From the NCBI GenBank assembly GCA_001602415.1, contig CP012155.1, positions 1,978,223 through 2,042,222 on the forward strand: a DNA stretch of 64,000 nucleotides, written 5' to 3'. Origin of the DNA: Bacteroidetes bacterium UKL13-3. GTDB taxonomy: Bacteria > Bacteroidota > Bacteroidia > UKL13-3. The position numbers were made by a program, and so were the translations under genes. Shown in pieces: positions 28,490 through 37,020 of the stretch (position 1 is the first letter of the stretch; every line of letters begins with the position of its first letter). The notes beneath the pieces are model-generated. The model searched no databases. It was given only the letters and a program-made list of their open reading frames with translations, and was not told where the DNA came from.

Positions 28490-28801
28490 ATGATTAAAAG
28501 AAACGAAGAAATAATAGATCACACGCTAAACAGTATTACTGATATAAAACGTGCCCAAGCCTCTCCGTTCTTATACGGAAGAGCGATGGAACGCATGAAA
28601 CAACAATTACCTGCACCAGTTTATTACACCGGAAAAGTTGTTATTCAATTTGCATTAGCAGCAATCTTGTTGGTATCACTCAATCTAGTATCGGTGCGTT
28701 TACTAAAATCACAACACAAACCTCAACAGCTAAGCGAAGAAGCAGAATTACAGCGAATGGCTCAGGAATATTTTGGTTTTGAAAACAATAACACATATTA
28801 A
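28490..28801 (+). CDS. Small single-span membrane protein, possible anti-sigma partner
   Basis: 103 residues: a soluble N-terminal part (about 1-45, MIKRNEEIIDHTLNSITDIKRAQ...), one membrane segment (about 48-67, VVIQFALAAILLVSLNLVSV) and a short external tail. Size, topology and position right after the ECF sigma gene suggest an anti-sigma-like role, but I see no recognised anti-sigma domain. The next gene begins 11 nt later. Confidence 0.75.
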   Translation: MIKRNEEIIDHTLNSITDIKRAQASPFLYGRAMERMKQQLPAPVYYTGKVVIQFALAAILLVSLNLVSVRLLKSQHKPQQLSEEAELQRMAQEYFGFENNNTY

Positions 28802-28812
28802 TCCCCTTCACC

Positions 28813-29346
28813 ATGAAAATAGATAAAGTAAAATTACTCACCATTCTGGTTGTATTGTTACTAGCTCTCAATATTGCAACAATTGCAGGAATATGGAAAT
28901 TGATTGATCCACAGACTTTGGCTATGGTATCTCCTCATCCAACGGGAGCAAAAGAGTACATCATTAGTAAACTTAACTTAGATGAAGAACAACAAAAAGA
29001 ATTTGAAGAATTACGCAAGGAACATTTTGAGCAAATCCAAAACTTTCAAGAGCAAATAAGAGTAGAGAAAGATGCCATGTATGATTTACTTAAAAGTGCA
29101 GAGCCTGATACAACAGTAACGTTTAATCATATTGCTAAAATTATGCGAAATGAGGAGCGTTTAGAGCGTGTTACGTTTGAGCATTTTCGTAAGGTAAGAG
29201 CTATTTGCAACGCAGAGCAACAACAACATTTTGATGCAATCATTGATCAAATAATGCGTATGGTAATGCGTTCACCAATCCCTGGAGCTCCGCAAAAACA
29301 AACAGAGCAACACACAGGAAATAAGCACAACATGCCCTTGCCTTAA
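28813..29346 (+). CDS. Spy/CpxP-like periplasmic protein
   Basis: 177 residues with an uncleaved or late-cleaved N-terminal membrane segment (about 7-28) and a helical domain (about 45-150). That domain is rich in Glu, Lys and Gln, with the pattern LNLDEEQQKEFEELRKEHFEQIQNF seen in Spy/CpxP-type chaperones and in metal-sensing periplasmic proteins. Such proteins often report envelope damage to a sigma or two-component system. Together with the two genes upstream it forms a probable stress-sensing unit. The tail is Pro, His and Gln rich. Confidence 0.8.
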   Translation: MKIDKVKLLTILVVLLLALNIATIAGIWKLIDPQTLAMVSPHPTGAKEYIISKLNLDEEQQKEFEELRKEHFEQIQNFQEQIRVEKDAMYDLLKSAEPDTTVTFNHIAKIMRNEERLERVTFEHFRKVRAICNAEQQQHFDAIIDQIMRMVMRSPIPGAPQKQTEQHTGNKHNMPLP

Positions 29347-29392
29347 CAACCTTACACATATTGTAAAAAGCTCAATAAAAAATTAACACATT

Positions 29393-29647
29393 ATGAAAAT
29401 ATTAAAAAACATCGCTCTAAGCGACACTGGGTTTGTATTTAATCCATCTACAGGAGACTCATTCTCGGTAAACCCAATTGGACTTTCCATTTTGAAGGAC
29501 TTTAAAGATGGGAAATCCGAAGCGGATATCAAAAAAAGATTACTCTCCGAATACCAAACAGATCGCGAAACCATTGAAAAAGACTTGTATGATTTTATGA
29601 AAATGATTGAGCAACTTCACTTAACAGAATACCATGAACAAGCGTAA
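29393..29647 (+). CDS. PqqD-like protein (RiPP recognition element)
   Basis: 84 residues with the PqqD fold pattern: an N-terminal beta hairpin (IALSDTGFVFNPSTGDSFSVNPIG) followed by helices (LSILKDFKDGKSEADIKKRLLSEY, IEKDLYDFMKMIEQLHL). PqqD-type domains bind leader peptides or carrier peptides and present them to tailoring enzymes. The gene overlaps the following ATP-grasp gene by 14 nt, which strongly suggests the two proteins act together. No candidate precursor peptide gene lies in the 46-nt gap upstream. The substrate could be encoded elsewhere or could be a larger protein of the cluster. Confidence 0.82.
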   Translation: MKILKNIALSDTGFVFNPSTGDSFSVNPIGLSILKDFKDGKSEADIKKRLLSEYQTDRETIEKDLYDFMKMIEQLHLTEYHEQA

Positions 29648-30680
29648 ACTAACGATTGCAGTAACAGGATTAAATAATATTGATAGTCCTGGACCTGGTA
29701 TTCCAGTCATCAGAGCGCTAAAAGACAGCACAAAATTTGATGTGCGCATCATCGGACTGTCCTACGATGCTCTTGAGCCTGGAATATACATGCACGATTT
29801 GGTAGACAAAACATATCAAATACCTCTTCCATCTGCTGGCCAACAAAGTTTACTTACCAGACTCACATACATTCATAACACTGAAAAAATTGATGTGATC
29901 ATACCCAACTTTGATGCTGAGCTTTATAACTTCATCAAACTTCAAGACACTTTGAAAGAGATGGGTATTCATTCCTTCTTACCAACATTGAATCAATTTG
30001 AAGAAAGGCAGAAATGGTCGTTACCTGAATTTGGAAGCAAATATGGCATTGAAGTGCCTAAAAGTAAAATGATACATAGCATCGCAGAAGTTCATACGCT
30101 TGCTTATGAATTTGGTTATCCACTAGTGGTGAAAGGTAAATTTTACGATGCATCTGTTGCATATTCACCTGATCAGGCAATGGGGTATTTTAACAAAATA
30201 AACAGCAAATGGGGGCTTCCAATTATTATTCAACAGTATACTCAAGGAACCGAGGTAAATCTCACAGGTATTGGCGATGGTAAAGGTAATTTGATTGGAG
30301 CCGTTCCCATGCGTAAAACATATATTACAGATAAAGGGAAAGCATGGGCTGGAGTTGCTTTGGAAGATCCCAAACTAATGGATATAGCCAAACAATTGGT
30401 AAAAGGTAATAAATGGCGTGGAGGATTTGAACTTGAGATGATTCGCACAACGAAAAACGAATATTATCTCATAGAAATTAACCCTCGTTTCCCCGCTTGG
30501 GTATACCTGGCCGTTGGTTCCGGGCAAAATCATCCGGAGGCATTAGTTCAAATGGCACTAGGCGAAAATGTAGCACCGTTCGAATCATACGCATCTGGTA
30601 AAATGTTTGTAAGGTATTCTTACGACCAAATTGTAGACCTTAAAGAATTTGAAACCATCTCAACGATGGGTGAACTATAA
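29634..30680 (+). CDS. ATP-grasp ligase
   Basis: 348 residues. The N-terminal part (about 1-100, LTIAVTGLNNIDSPGPGIPVIRALK) is a preATP-grasp Rossmann-like domain. The ATP-grasp core follows, with the ATP lysine in YPLVVKGKFYDA (about residue 167), the metal-binding and catalytic EINPRFPAW (about 282-290) and GGFELEMI just before it. This is the carbamoyl-phosphate-synthase-large/PylC-like branch of ATP-grasp enzymes, which form C-N bonds between a carboxylate and an amine. The substrate is unknown. The paired PqqD-like protein suggests a peptide or protein acceptor; the next gene suggests a diamino acid or related compound. Confidence 0.85.
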   Translation: MNKRKLTIAVTGLNNIDSPGPGIPVIRALKDSTKFDVRIIGLSYDALEPGIYMHDLVDKTYQIPLPSAGQQSLLTRLTYIHNTEKIDVIIPNFDAELYNFIKLQDTLKEMGIHSFLPTLNQFEERQKWSLPEFGSKYGIEVPKSKMIHSIAEVHTLAYEFGYPLVVKGKFYDASVAYSPDQAMGYFNKINSKWGLPIIIQQYTQGTEVNLTGIGDGKGNLIGAVPMRKTYITDKGKAWAGVALEDPKLMDIAKQLVKGNKWRGGFELEMIRTTKNEYYLIEINPRFPAWVYLAVGSGQNHPEALVQMALGENVAPFESYASGKMFVRYSYDQIVDLKEFETISTMGEL

Positions 30681-30698
30681 ACCAATAATCGAAAAAAC

Positions 30699-32075
30699 AT
30701 GAAAAAGCAACTATATGAACGTCCGTTAATCCAACGCATTAACACAGGATTGATGAATAAATTTGGAACAAAAACAGAATATGCTCCAACAAGCCACATT
30801 GATGGTTTTGCAGTTAAAGATTTGATAAAAGAATTCGGTTCACCTGTATTTGTACTAAGCGAACAAACCATTCGAAATACCTATCGCGAAGCTGTTAGGG
30901 CTTTTAAAACTAGATACCCTCGTGTTCAGTTCGCATGGAGTTATAAAACAAATTATATCAACGCAGTTTGCAACATCTTTCATCAAGAAGGATCGTGGGC
31001 AGAAGTTGTTTCGGGATTTGAATACCAAAAAGCAATTAATAATGGTGTTCCTGGTCATAACATTATATTTAATGGACCAGACAAAACAGATGAAGATTTA
31101 CGTGCAGCTATAACCAATAACTCCCCTATTCACATTGACCATTTGGATGAATTGTACCGATTAACAGAATTGGCTGAAGAAATGAATAAACGTCCGAACG
31201 TTGCCATTCGGGTTAACATGGATACAGGTATTTACCCAATGTGGGATCGTTTTGGCTTTAATTATGAAAACGGCCAAGCCTGGGATGCAATCAATAAAAT
31301 AATGTTAGGCGAACGACTTGAGCTAATTGGTGTGCATTGCCATATTGGGACCTTTATGCTTTCACCTCAAGCATATGCCACTGCCGCATTCAAACTATCC
31401 GACCTCGCATTAGGCATTAAGAAAAAATACAACAAAACACTTCAATACATTGATATGGGCGGGGGATTTGCCTCTAAAAATACATTAAAAGGATCTTACC
31501 TCCCAGGAACTGATACTGTGCCAACCATTGATCAATTTGCTGAAGCCATTACAACTGCCATACTTAATGCTGGATTTATTGAAAAAGATTTACCGCTATT
31601 GATTTTAGAAACTGGTAGAGCACTTATTGATGAAGCAGGATACTTACTTGGAAGTGTAATTGCAAACAAGAGACTAAGTGATGGGCGAAGAGCATCAATA
31701 ATGGACTTTGGAGTAAATATTTTATTCACTGCATTCTGGTACGATCACAAAATTAGCCCTGCGCAAGAGTTTAGTTCTTATACAGAAGATACAGTGATGT
31801 ACGGACCGCTGTGCATGAATATTGATGTTGTGAGAAGCAACGTAACATTGCCTCCACTGAAAAAAGACGACCACGTGGTTGTTCATACAGTTGGCGCCTA
31901 TAATATGACACAGTGGATGCAATTTATCGCAATGCGTCCTTCGGTTGTGCTTTTGGGTATAGATGGGAAAGCGCATTTAATCAGATCAAAAGAAGGGTTA
32001 GAGAATATTGAGATGAATGAGGTGATGCCTGAGTTCTTAAAAAATCACCAACTTTCGGTTGCTAATGCTAAATAA
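30699..32075 (+). CDS. Fold-type III PLP decarboxylase (DapDC/ADC/ODC-like)
   Basis: 458 residues related to diaminopimelate, arginine and ornithine decarboxylases with an alanine-racemase barrel. Visible active-site elements are the PLP lysine in WSYKTNY (about K87), the His in HCHIGTF (about 213), the glycine-rich DMGGGFAS (about 250), ETGRAL (about 308) and the catalytic Cys in GPLCMNIDV (about 368). All are intact. The true substrate cannot be read from the sequence, and its place between an ATP-grasp ligase and a channel-peptidase fusion is not that of a lysine operon. It starts 18 nt after the ligase gene and ends 8 nt before the next. Confidence 0.88.
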   Translation: MKKQLYERPLIQRINTGLMNKFGTKTEYAPTSHIDGFAVKDLIKEFGSPVFVLSEQTIRNTYREAVRAFKTRYPRVQFAWSYKTNYINAVCNIFHQEGSWAEVVSGFEYQKAINNGVPGHNIIFNGPDKTDEDLRAAITNNSPIHIDHLDELYRLTELAEEMNKRPNVAIRVNMDTGIYPMWDRFGFNYENGQAWDAINKIMLGERLELIGVHCHIGTFMLSPQAYATAAFKLSDLALGIKKKYNKTLQYIDMGGGFASKNTLKGSYLPGTDTVPTIDQFAEAITTAILNAGFIEKDLPLLILETGRALIDEAGYLLGSVIANKRLSDGRRASIMDFGVNILFTAFWYDHKISPAQEFSSYTEDTVMYGPLCMNIDVVRSNVTLPPLKKDDHVVVHTVGAYNMTQWMQFIAMRPSVVLLGIDGKAHLIRSKEGLENIEMNEVMPEFLKNHQLSVANAK

Positions 32076-32083
32076 AACTCACC

Positions 32084-34282
32084 TTGCTTAAACACTATCT
32101 CCACATACTTGGAAAGGGATTTATAAATAGCTATTCGCAATTATTTTTTGCCGATAGTAAAGTATTCGCTTGGCTATTATTGTTGTCGTCATTTGTTAAT
32201 CCAATTGCAGGATTAAGTGGAATAACGGCAACAATTGTAGCGTTACTATTCGCCTATTGGATTGGACTTGATCGCAATCAAATAAGATATGGCGTATACA
32301 GTTACAATGCATTAATGATTGGTTTGGTTTTGGGTGCGCAGTATAACTTTACATTTAGTTATATCATAGTACTCATCTTTGGATCAACCTTAAGTGTTTT
32401 AATGGCCGTTTGGTTTAGTAGTATTTTACATAAATACAAATTGCCTGCTTTAAGCCTTTCATTCCTAATTACACTGTGGCTCATTATCATCGGACTTCGA
32501 TCATACACAAAAGTAGAAATGAGCGAAACTGGTTTATTCCGACTAAACGAATGGTACTCTTTAGGAGGAAGTAAAATGGTTGAATGGATGAATAAAATGG
32601 AAACTGCCGGAATACCAGAATTTCTAGAGGTATATTTAAAGTCTCTATCCGCTGTGTTTTTTCAATACAACATTATATCCGGAGTAATTATCCTGTTGGG
32701 CTTGATTATTTGGTCGCGTATTGCATTTATACTATCTATAATTGGTTTTATTATTGGCTACCTGTTTTATTTTAGCTTATCCGGAGAGTTTTCACAATTG
32801 TACTATAGTTACATTGGCTTTAACTTTATTCTAACAGCCATTGCCCTTGGAGGCTTCTATGTTATCCCATCACGTGCTTCATTTGTATTGGCAATCATCG
32901 CAATGCCAATTATTGGTATTTTTATCAGTGGTATTAGTGGACTGTTGAGCGTATTTCAACTCCCGATGTATTCATTGCCTTTCTCTGCAACAGTTCTGCT
33001 GATATTGATGTTGCTTAACCAGCGAGTATATTTTCACCGACTCATTTTGGTTCCATACCAATATTTTTCTCCAGAAAAAAACCTCTACCACTACACAACC
33101 AATGCAGCTCGGTTTCAAAACAGCCGAATGTTCACTATTCGCTTACCTTTTTTTGGCGAATGGTTTGTATCGCAAGGCTACGATGGCAGCATTACACATA
33201 GAGAGGAATGGCGTCAGGCGTTAGACTTTGTTGTTGTTGATGAAACTGAGCATACCTTTAAACTACCTGGAAAAGAAGTTACCGATTTTTATTGCTATAA
33301 CTTACCCGTTTTAGCTCCTTCAGATGGATACATTGTAGAAGTAATAGATGGTGTTGATGATAATACTATTGGCGAAAGTGATGTGCAACACAATTGGGGA
33401 AATACCATTTTAATTAAACATGCCGATGGCTTATACAGCAAACTTTCCCATTTACGTAAAGAAACCATAGTGGTGCGTATAAACGATTTTGTAAAAGCTG
33501 GTCAATTAATTGCTTATTGCGGAAGTTCTGGACGCTCACCAGAACCTCATTTACATTTTCAATTGCAGGCACTTCCGTATATTGGTTCAGCAACAATCGA
33601 CTATCCCGTTAGCTATTTTGTATCACGTAAAAATGATAGCTATACGTTTCATGAGTATGATACTCCAGCCGAATCTATTCATTTGCATCACCCTATTAAA
33701 ACACCGCTGCTGGCAGATGCTTTTCATTTTGTTCCAGGAAAGAAAATCCACTGGCAGGTTGAATATGAACCAAGCAAAACCGAAAATATAAACTGGGAAT
33801 GTGGCGTAGATGCTTGGAATAATTCCTACCTGTTTTGCAGTAAAACACAATCTTATGCTTATTTCGTGTACAATGGAACGCTGTTCTATTTCACTGCTTT
33901 TCATGGTAACAAAAAATCCCTGTTATTCGACTTCTACATGGCAACCCAAAAAATACTCCTGGGATACTATCATGGCATGGAAATTAAAGATAGAATTGCA
34001 GCGCCTATATTCCATAATACACTAACTGTGTGTTTACAAGACGCCATTGCTCCTTTTTATCAATTTCTTAAAGTAGAATATTCATCTATGTTTTGCAGTA
34101 TTGACAATATCTATGCTCCCAACCATATTGTCCTTTCGAGCTCCGTAAGAGCACTAATGGGCAATAAAGTCGTCAAACAACGTAGTTATGAAATTATCTG
34201 CTCCGATGGTTTAATATCTGAATGGAAAATTATGCGAAACAATCAAACAATACTTACTGCAAGATGTATAAACGAGGGATAG
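32084..34282 (+). CDS. Urea-transporter-like channel fused to M23 endopeptidase
   Basis: 732 residues, TTG start. The first ~310 residues form an inner-membrane UT-family channel with about ten spans; two family repeats are visible (SSFVNPIAGLSGI...GVYSYNALMIGLVLG and FNFILTAIALGGF). The rest is an M23 (LytM-like) metallopeptidase with zinc ligands in THREEWRQALDF (about 367-378) and PHLHFQ (about 486-491) and the accessory His in KLSHL. A further beta-rich C-terminal extension of ~220 residues follows. M23 enzymes cut peptidoglycan cross-bridges, so the peptidase side should face the periplasm. The 3' end overlaps the next gene by 19 nt. Confidence 0.87.
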   Translation: MLKHYLHILGKGFINSYSQLFFADSKVFAWLLLLSSFVNPIAGLSGITATIVALLFAYWIGLDRNQIRYGVYSYNALMIGLVLGAQYNFTFSYIIVLIFGSTLSVLMAVWFSSILHKYKLPALSLSFLITLWLIIIGLRSYTKVEMSETGLFRLNEWYSLGGSKMVEWMNKMETAGIPEFLEVYLKSLSAVFFQYNIISGVIILLGLIIWSRIAFILSIIGFIIGYLFYFSLSGEFSQLYYSYIGFNFILTAIALGGFYVIPSRASFVLAIIAMPIIGIFISGISGLLSVFQLPMYSLPFSATVLLILMLLNQRVYFHRLILVPYQYFSPEKNLYHYTTNAARFQNSRMFTIRLPFFGEWFVSQGYDGSITHREEWRQALDFVVVDETEHTFKLPGKEVTDFYCYNLPVLAPSDGYIVEVIDGVDDNTIGESDVQHNWGNTILIKHADGLYSKLSHLRKETIVVRINDFVKAGQLIAYCGSSGRSPEPHLHFQLQALPYIGSATIDYPVSYFVSRKNDSYTFHEYDTPAESIHLHHPIKTPLLADAFHFVPGKKIHWQVEYEPSKTENINWECGVDAWNNSYLFCSKTQSYAYFVYNGTLFYFTAFHGNKKSLLFDFYMATQKILLGYYHGMEIKDRIAAPIFHNTLTVCLQDAIAPFYQFLKVEYSSMFCSIDNIYAPNHIVLSSSVRALMGNKVVKQRSYEIICSDGLISEWKIMRNNQTILTARCINEG

Positions 34283-35442
34283 TTTCCATCATAATCCTTT
34301 TAGGATCTTTTACGTTGTTTGCGCAGATTGACTCAGAGATGGCTCAGCTTGATTCGATAACCTATGCTCAATATTACCATGCGCAATGGAAACAGCTATT
34401 GCAAACAGCAGATAATGCCATAAAAAGTAAAAAGGATTTTTACTGGCTAAATGTGAGAGCTGCCATCGCAGCAAGTGCTATTCATAAACCTTACCGAGAA
34501 ACATCCTACTTACAAAACATTACCAAGGAATATCCATTCGATCCAATATCGTTGCCACTTGTATATCTCAATCAACTGAATACTGGGCAATATGCACATG
34601 CTTTGCAAACAAACCATAGAATGCAATCGAACACAGAGTTACAAAAGTATTATACACGCAGACCAGTTGTTCACTCTTTGAGTGCAGAATCAGGGTACAA
34701 ACCAAGCAGTAACGATAGTCTTTATAAACCATTATACTACGGACAAGCTGGACTAGCATTTAGAATAAAACATATTCCAATTTACACGGCAGTGAGCTAC
34801 CTGAAACAACAATCCTATTATGGAAATATGCAACAATATCAACTGTACGTAAATGCTACCCTTCCTTTTAAACGTAATTGGACTGTTACACCAGCTCTAC
34901 ACATATTGCATTATAATATTGAGAACACAATTACCGTGAATGATTCCTCTGTACTCCAAAACAGCCCAATACTTGTTGGACTAAATATTGCCAAACTCTT
35001 CCATAATTTTCAATATAATTTTGGAGTATATTACTCCAACCTCAATTACGAAAAACAACTTCAAATACAACCATCTGTTAATTGGTATCCGCTTGCCAAT
35101 AATAAAATCATTCTGAATGCAGCGGCAAATTATATTGTACAAAAAAATAAAGTAATCACCTCGGCTACTATTACCTATAATCCGATTACCCTTTTGAGTT
35201 TTTCTGGATCATATTTAGCCGCTAACACACGTTACTTCATTGAACAAAACGGTTTGCTTGTAAACAATTCATATGATCCTACAGAAAATCGTTACCTTGG
35301 CATGGTAACTTTTTTTCCAAGAATAAACTGGTCTATATACGTTGTATATTTGTACGAAACTAAAACACTCAATCAAGATCCACTTCCTGTAATAACCTAC
35401 AATAATCAAATGGGTGTATTGGGAATTAAACGAGCCTTTTAA
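34264..35442 (+). CDS. Predicted outer-membrane beta-barrel protein
   Basis: 392 residues from the ATG at 34264, with a signal peptide (IVSIIILLGSFTLFAQ). After an alpha-helical, TPR-like N-terminal part (about 20-135), the protein turns into alternating amphipathic strands (for example YYGQAGLAFRIKHIPIYTAVSYL, YQLYVNATLPFKRNWTVTPALHILHYN) and ends with VLGIKRAF, an aromatic C-terminus usual for outer-membrane barrels. I recognise no named family. The start overlaps the upstream fusion gene by 19 nt, implying coupled translation and a joint role. Confidence 0.75.
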   Translation: MYKRGIVSIIILLGSFTLFAQIDSEMAQLDSITYAQYYHAQWKQLLQTADNAIKSKKDFYWLNVRAAIAASAIHKPYRETSYLQNITKEYPFDPISLPLVYLNQLNTGQYAHALQTNHRMQSNTELQKYYTRRPVVHSLSAESGYKPSSNDSLYKPLYYGQAGLAFRIKHIPIYTAVSYLKQQSYYGNMQQYQLYVNATLPFKRNWTVTPALHILHYNIENTITVNDSSVLQNSPILVGLNIAKLFHNFQYNFGVYYSNLNYEKQLQIQPSVNWYPLANNKIILNAAANYIVQKNKVITSATITYNPITLLSFSGSYLAANTRYFIEQNGLLVNNSYDPTENRYLGMVTFFPRINWSIYVVYLYETKTLNQDPLPVITYNNQMGVLGIKRAF

Positions 35443-35455
35443 CAATCAATAATTC

Positions 35456-36061
35456 ATGAAAAAAATAATCATTTTACTAAGTTGTATTTTTAGCCTTCCA
35501 TGTGTTAAAGCGCAGGATGTTTTACAAACAGCATTTGAACACAGTTATGCTCAAGAAAGAATAGGTAATTATATTGGAGCCACTCAATCTATTGCTGCTG
35601 TATACAATCCTAAAAGTTACGAATGTAATCTTCGATTGGCCTACTTAAAATATATGAGTGGTTCATACTCAGAGTCAATTAACTTGTATCAAAAAGCTAT
35701 TACTCTTATGCCCTATGCCATTGAACCACGTTTGGGCTATATTTATCCTGTGGCCGCATTGGGCAAATGGGATGATGTAGTTGCGCAATACACCGCTTTA
35801 CTTAAAATTGAACCCAAAAATAGTACTGTAAATTACAAATTGGGCGTAATTTATTACAACCGTAAAAAGTATACTCAAGCTTATGCCCTTTTTGAAAAGG
35901 TTGTAAACCTCTATCCGTTTGACTATGATGGTTTGTTAATGTTTGCATGGACCAATTACCGAATTGGAAAATTGCCACAAGCTAAACTTCTTTTCAAAAA
36001 AGTATTGCTACTATCTCCTAACGATAACTCGGCATTGGAGGGTTTATCACTGATAAAATAA
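35456..36061 (+). CDS. Exported TPR-repeat protein
   Basis: 201 residues, signal peptide (MKKIIILLSCIFSLPCVKAQ) and about four tetratricopeptide repeats (YAQERIGNYIGATQSI, LAYLKYMSGSYSESINLYQKAI, LGYIYPVAALGKWDDVVAQY, LGVIYYNRKKYTQAYALFEKVV, ending FKKVLLLSPNDNSALEGL). TPR proteins serve as docking scaffolds. It follows the barrel gene by 13 nt and is followed by a decayed tandem copy, so the family has been duplicated at this place. Confidence 0.85.
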   Translation: MKKIIILLSCIFSLPCVKAQDVLQTAFEHSYAQERIGNYIGATQSIAAVYNPKSYECNLRLAYLKYMSGSYSESINLYQKAITLMPYAIEPRLGYIYPVAALGKWDDVVAQYTALLKIEPKNSTVNYKLGVIYYNRKKYTQAYALFEKVVNLYPFDYDGLLMFAWTNYRIGKLPQAKLLFKKVLLLSPNDNSALEGLSLIK

Positions 36062-36093
36062 ATATTCATTTTTCACCACTAAAATAAACTACT

Positions 36094-36708
36094 ATAAAAA
36101 AACTATTATCAACATATTTATTGATTAGCATTTCGTTATTTGCATTACATGCCCAAACGGATAGAGTTTTTACCGCCTATGCTAGCAGTCTAGATTATGA
36201 AAAAAATGGCGACTATAAAGGTGCCATTAGCAGCATGATGGCAGTTTATGACTCAACCGACTATGAACTTAATTTAAAAATGGGCTATCTAAATTACTAT
36301 GCCGGAAATCATGCCGAATCAGTAAAATACTATAAAAAAGTAATTGCTATCTTACCCAAATCGGTTGAAGCGCGCATGGGTTATGTTTACTCAAGTTCGA
36401 TGTTGGAAAAATGGGAAGACGTGAAATAACAATATAAAGCCATCTTAAAAATTGATCCCAACAATAGCTTTGTAAACTATAATATGGGACTCATTTATTA
36501 TAATAGCAAACAATACGAATCGGCTTACAAACATTTTGAAAAAGTATGCAGATTATACCCGTTTGATTATGCCAACATGTTGATGTTTGCTTGGTGTAAT
36601 ATACAAATGCATAAAAACGAAGAGGCTAAAATGTGGTTCCGAAAAGTATTGTTACTTTCACCTTATGATAAATCGGCATTAGAAGGATTGAGGCTTACAC
36701 AGAAGTAA
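36094..36708 (+). pseudogene. Decayed tandem copy of the TPR gene
   Basis: One 205-codon frame parallels the intact upstream TPR gene over its whole length: signal peptide KKLLSTYLLISISLFALHAQ, repeats, and end FRKVLLLSPYDKSALEGL. The start codon place holds ATA (36094-36096) instead of ATG, and an in-frame TAA at 36427-36429 falls in KWEDVK-stop-QYKAILKIDP, where the intact copy reads KWDDVVAQYTALLKIEP. A TTG at 36121 might start a shorter product, but it would lack part of the signal peptide and stop early. Two independent lesions argue for true decay. Confidence 0.85.
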
Positions 36709-36723
36709 TTTACTGAGGGGATA

Positions 36724-36950
36724 GTTCATGGATCATAGTTGATGGTTCATAGCTGTTTGGGGTAATATTTTATTGTGTGCATTCATGATGTGATTTTCAA
36801 CTTCTTGTTGTGGCGGATTTGAATGATTCATTACTGAAGTTAAAATACTTACACATTTAACAGAAAAATTGAACTAGATATAAACCAAATAAACGGTCAA
36901 CGTCATTCAGGAATTGTCAATTGTCAAACTATCAACTATGATCTACGAAC
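36724..36950. repeat. Distant inverted repeat in a gene-free spacer
   Basis: GTTCATGGATCATAGTTGAT (36724-36743) matches the reverse complement of 36931-36950 at 18 of 20 positions, about 190 nt apart. The spacer also holds a second GTTCATAG near 36745 and a doubled CAATTGTCAA near 36911. No gene is seen between 36709 and 37020. Confidence 0.6.
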
Positions 36951-37009
36951 TAATATCCATCAACCGTGATAAGCAAACTGCCATATTCTCTTTTTCTCCT
37001 CCACTTTCC

Positions 37010-37017
37010 TATCTTCG
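37010..37017 (+). promoter_or_regulatory. Start-proximal -7 box (TATCTTCG)
   Basis: TAnnTTCG variant of the -7 element 3 nt before the ATG of the TsaC/Sua5-like gene. The same 8-mer lies 4 nt before murI. Confidence 0.4.
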
Positions 37018-37020
37018 AAT

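Noticed and set aside
29347-29392. RiPP precursor peptide gene before the PqqD-like gene
   Set aside because: The 46-nt gap holds no start codon with a usable frame.
30699-32075. Calling the PLP decarboxylase lysA
   Set aside because: Its neighbours are not lysine genes, and the substrate cannot be told from the visible motifs.
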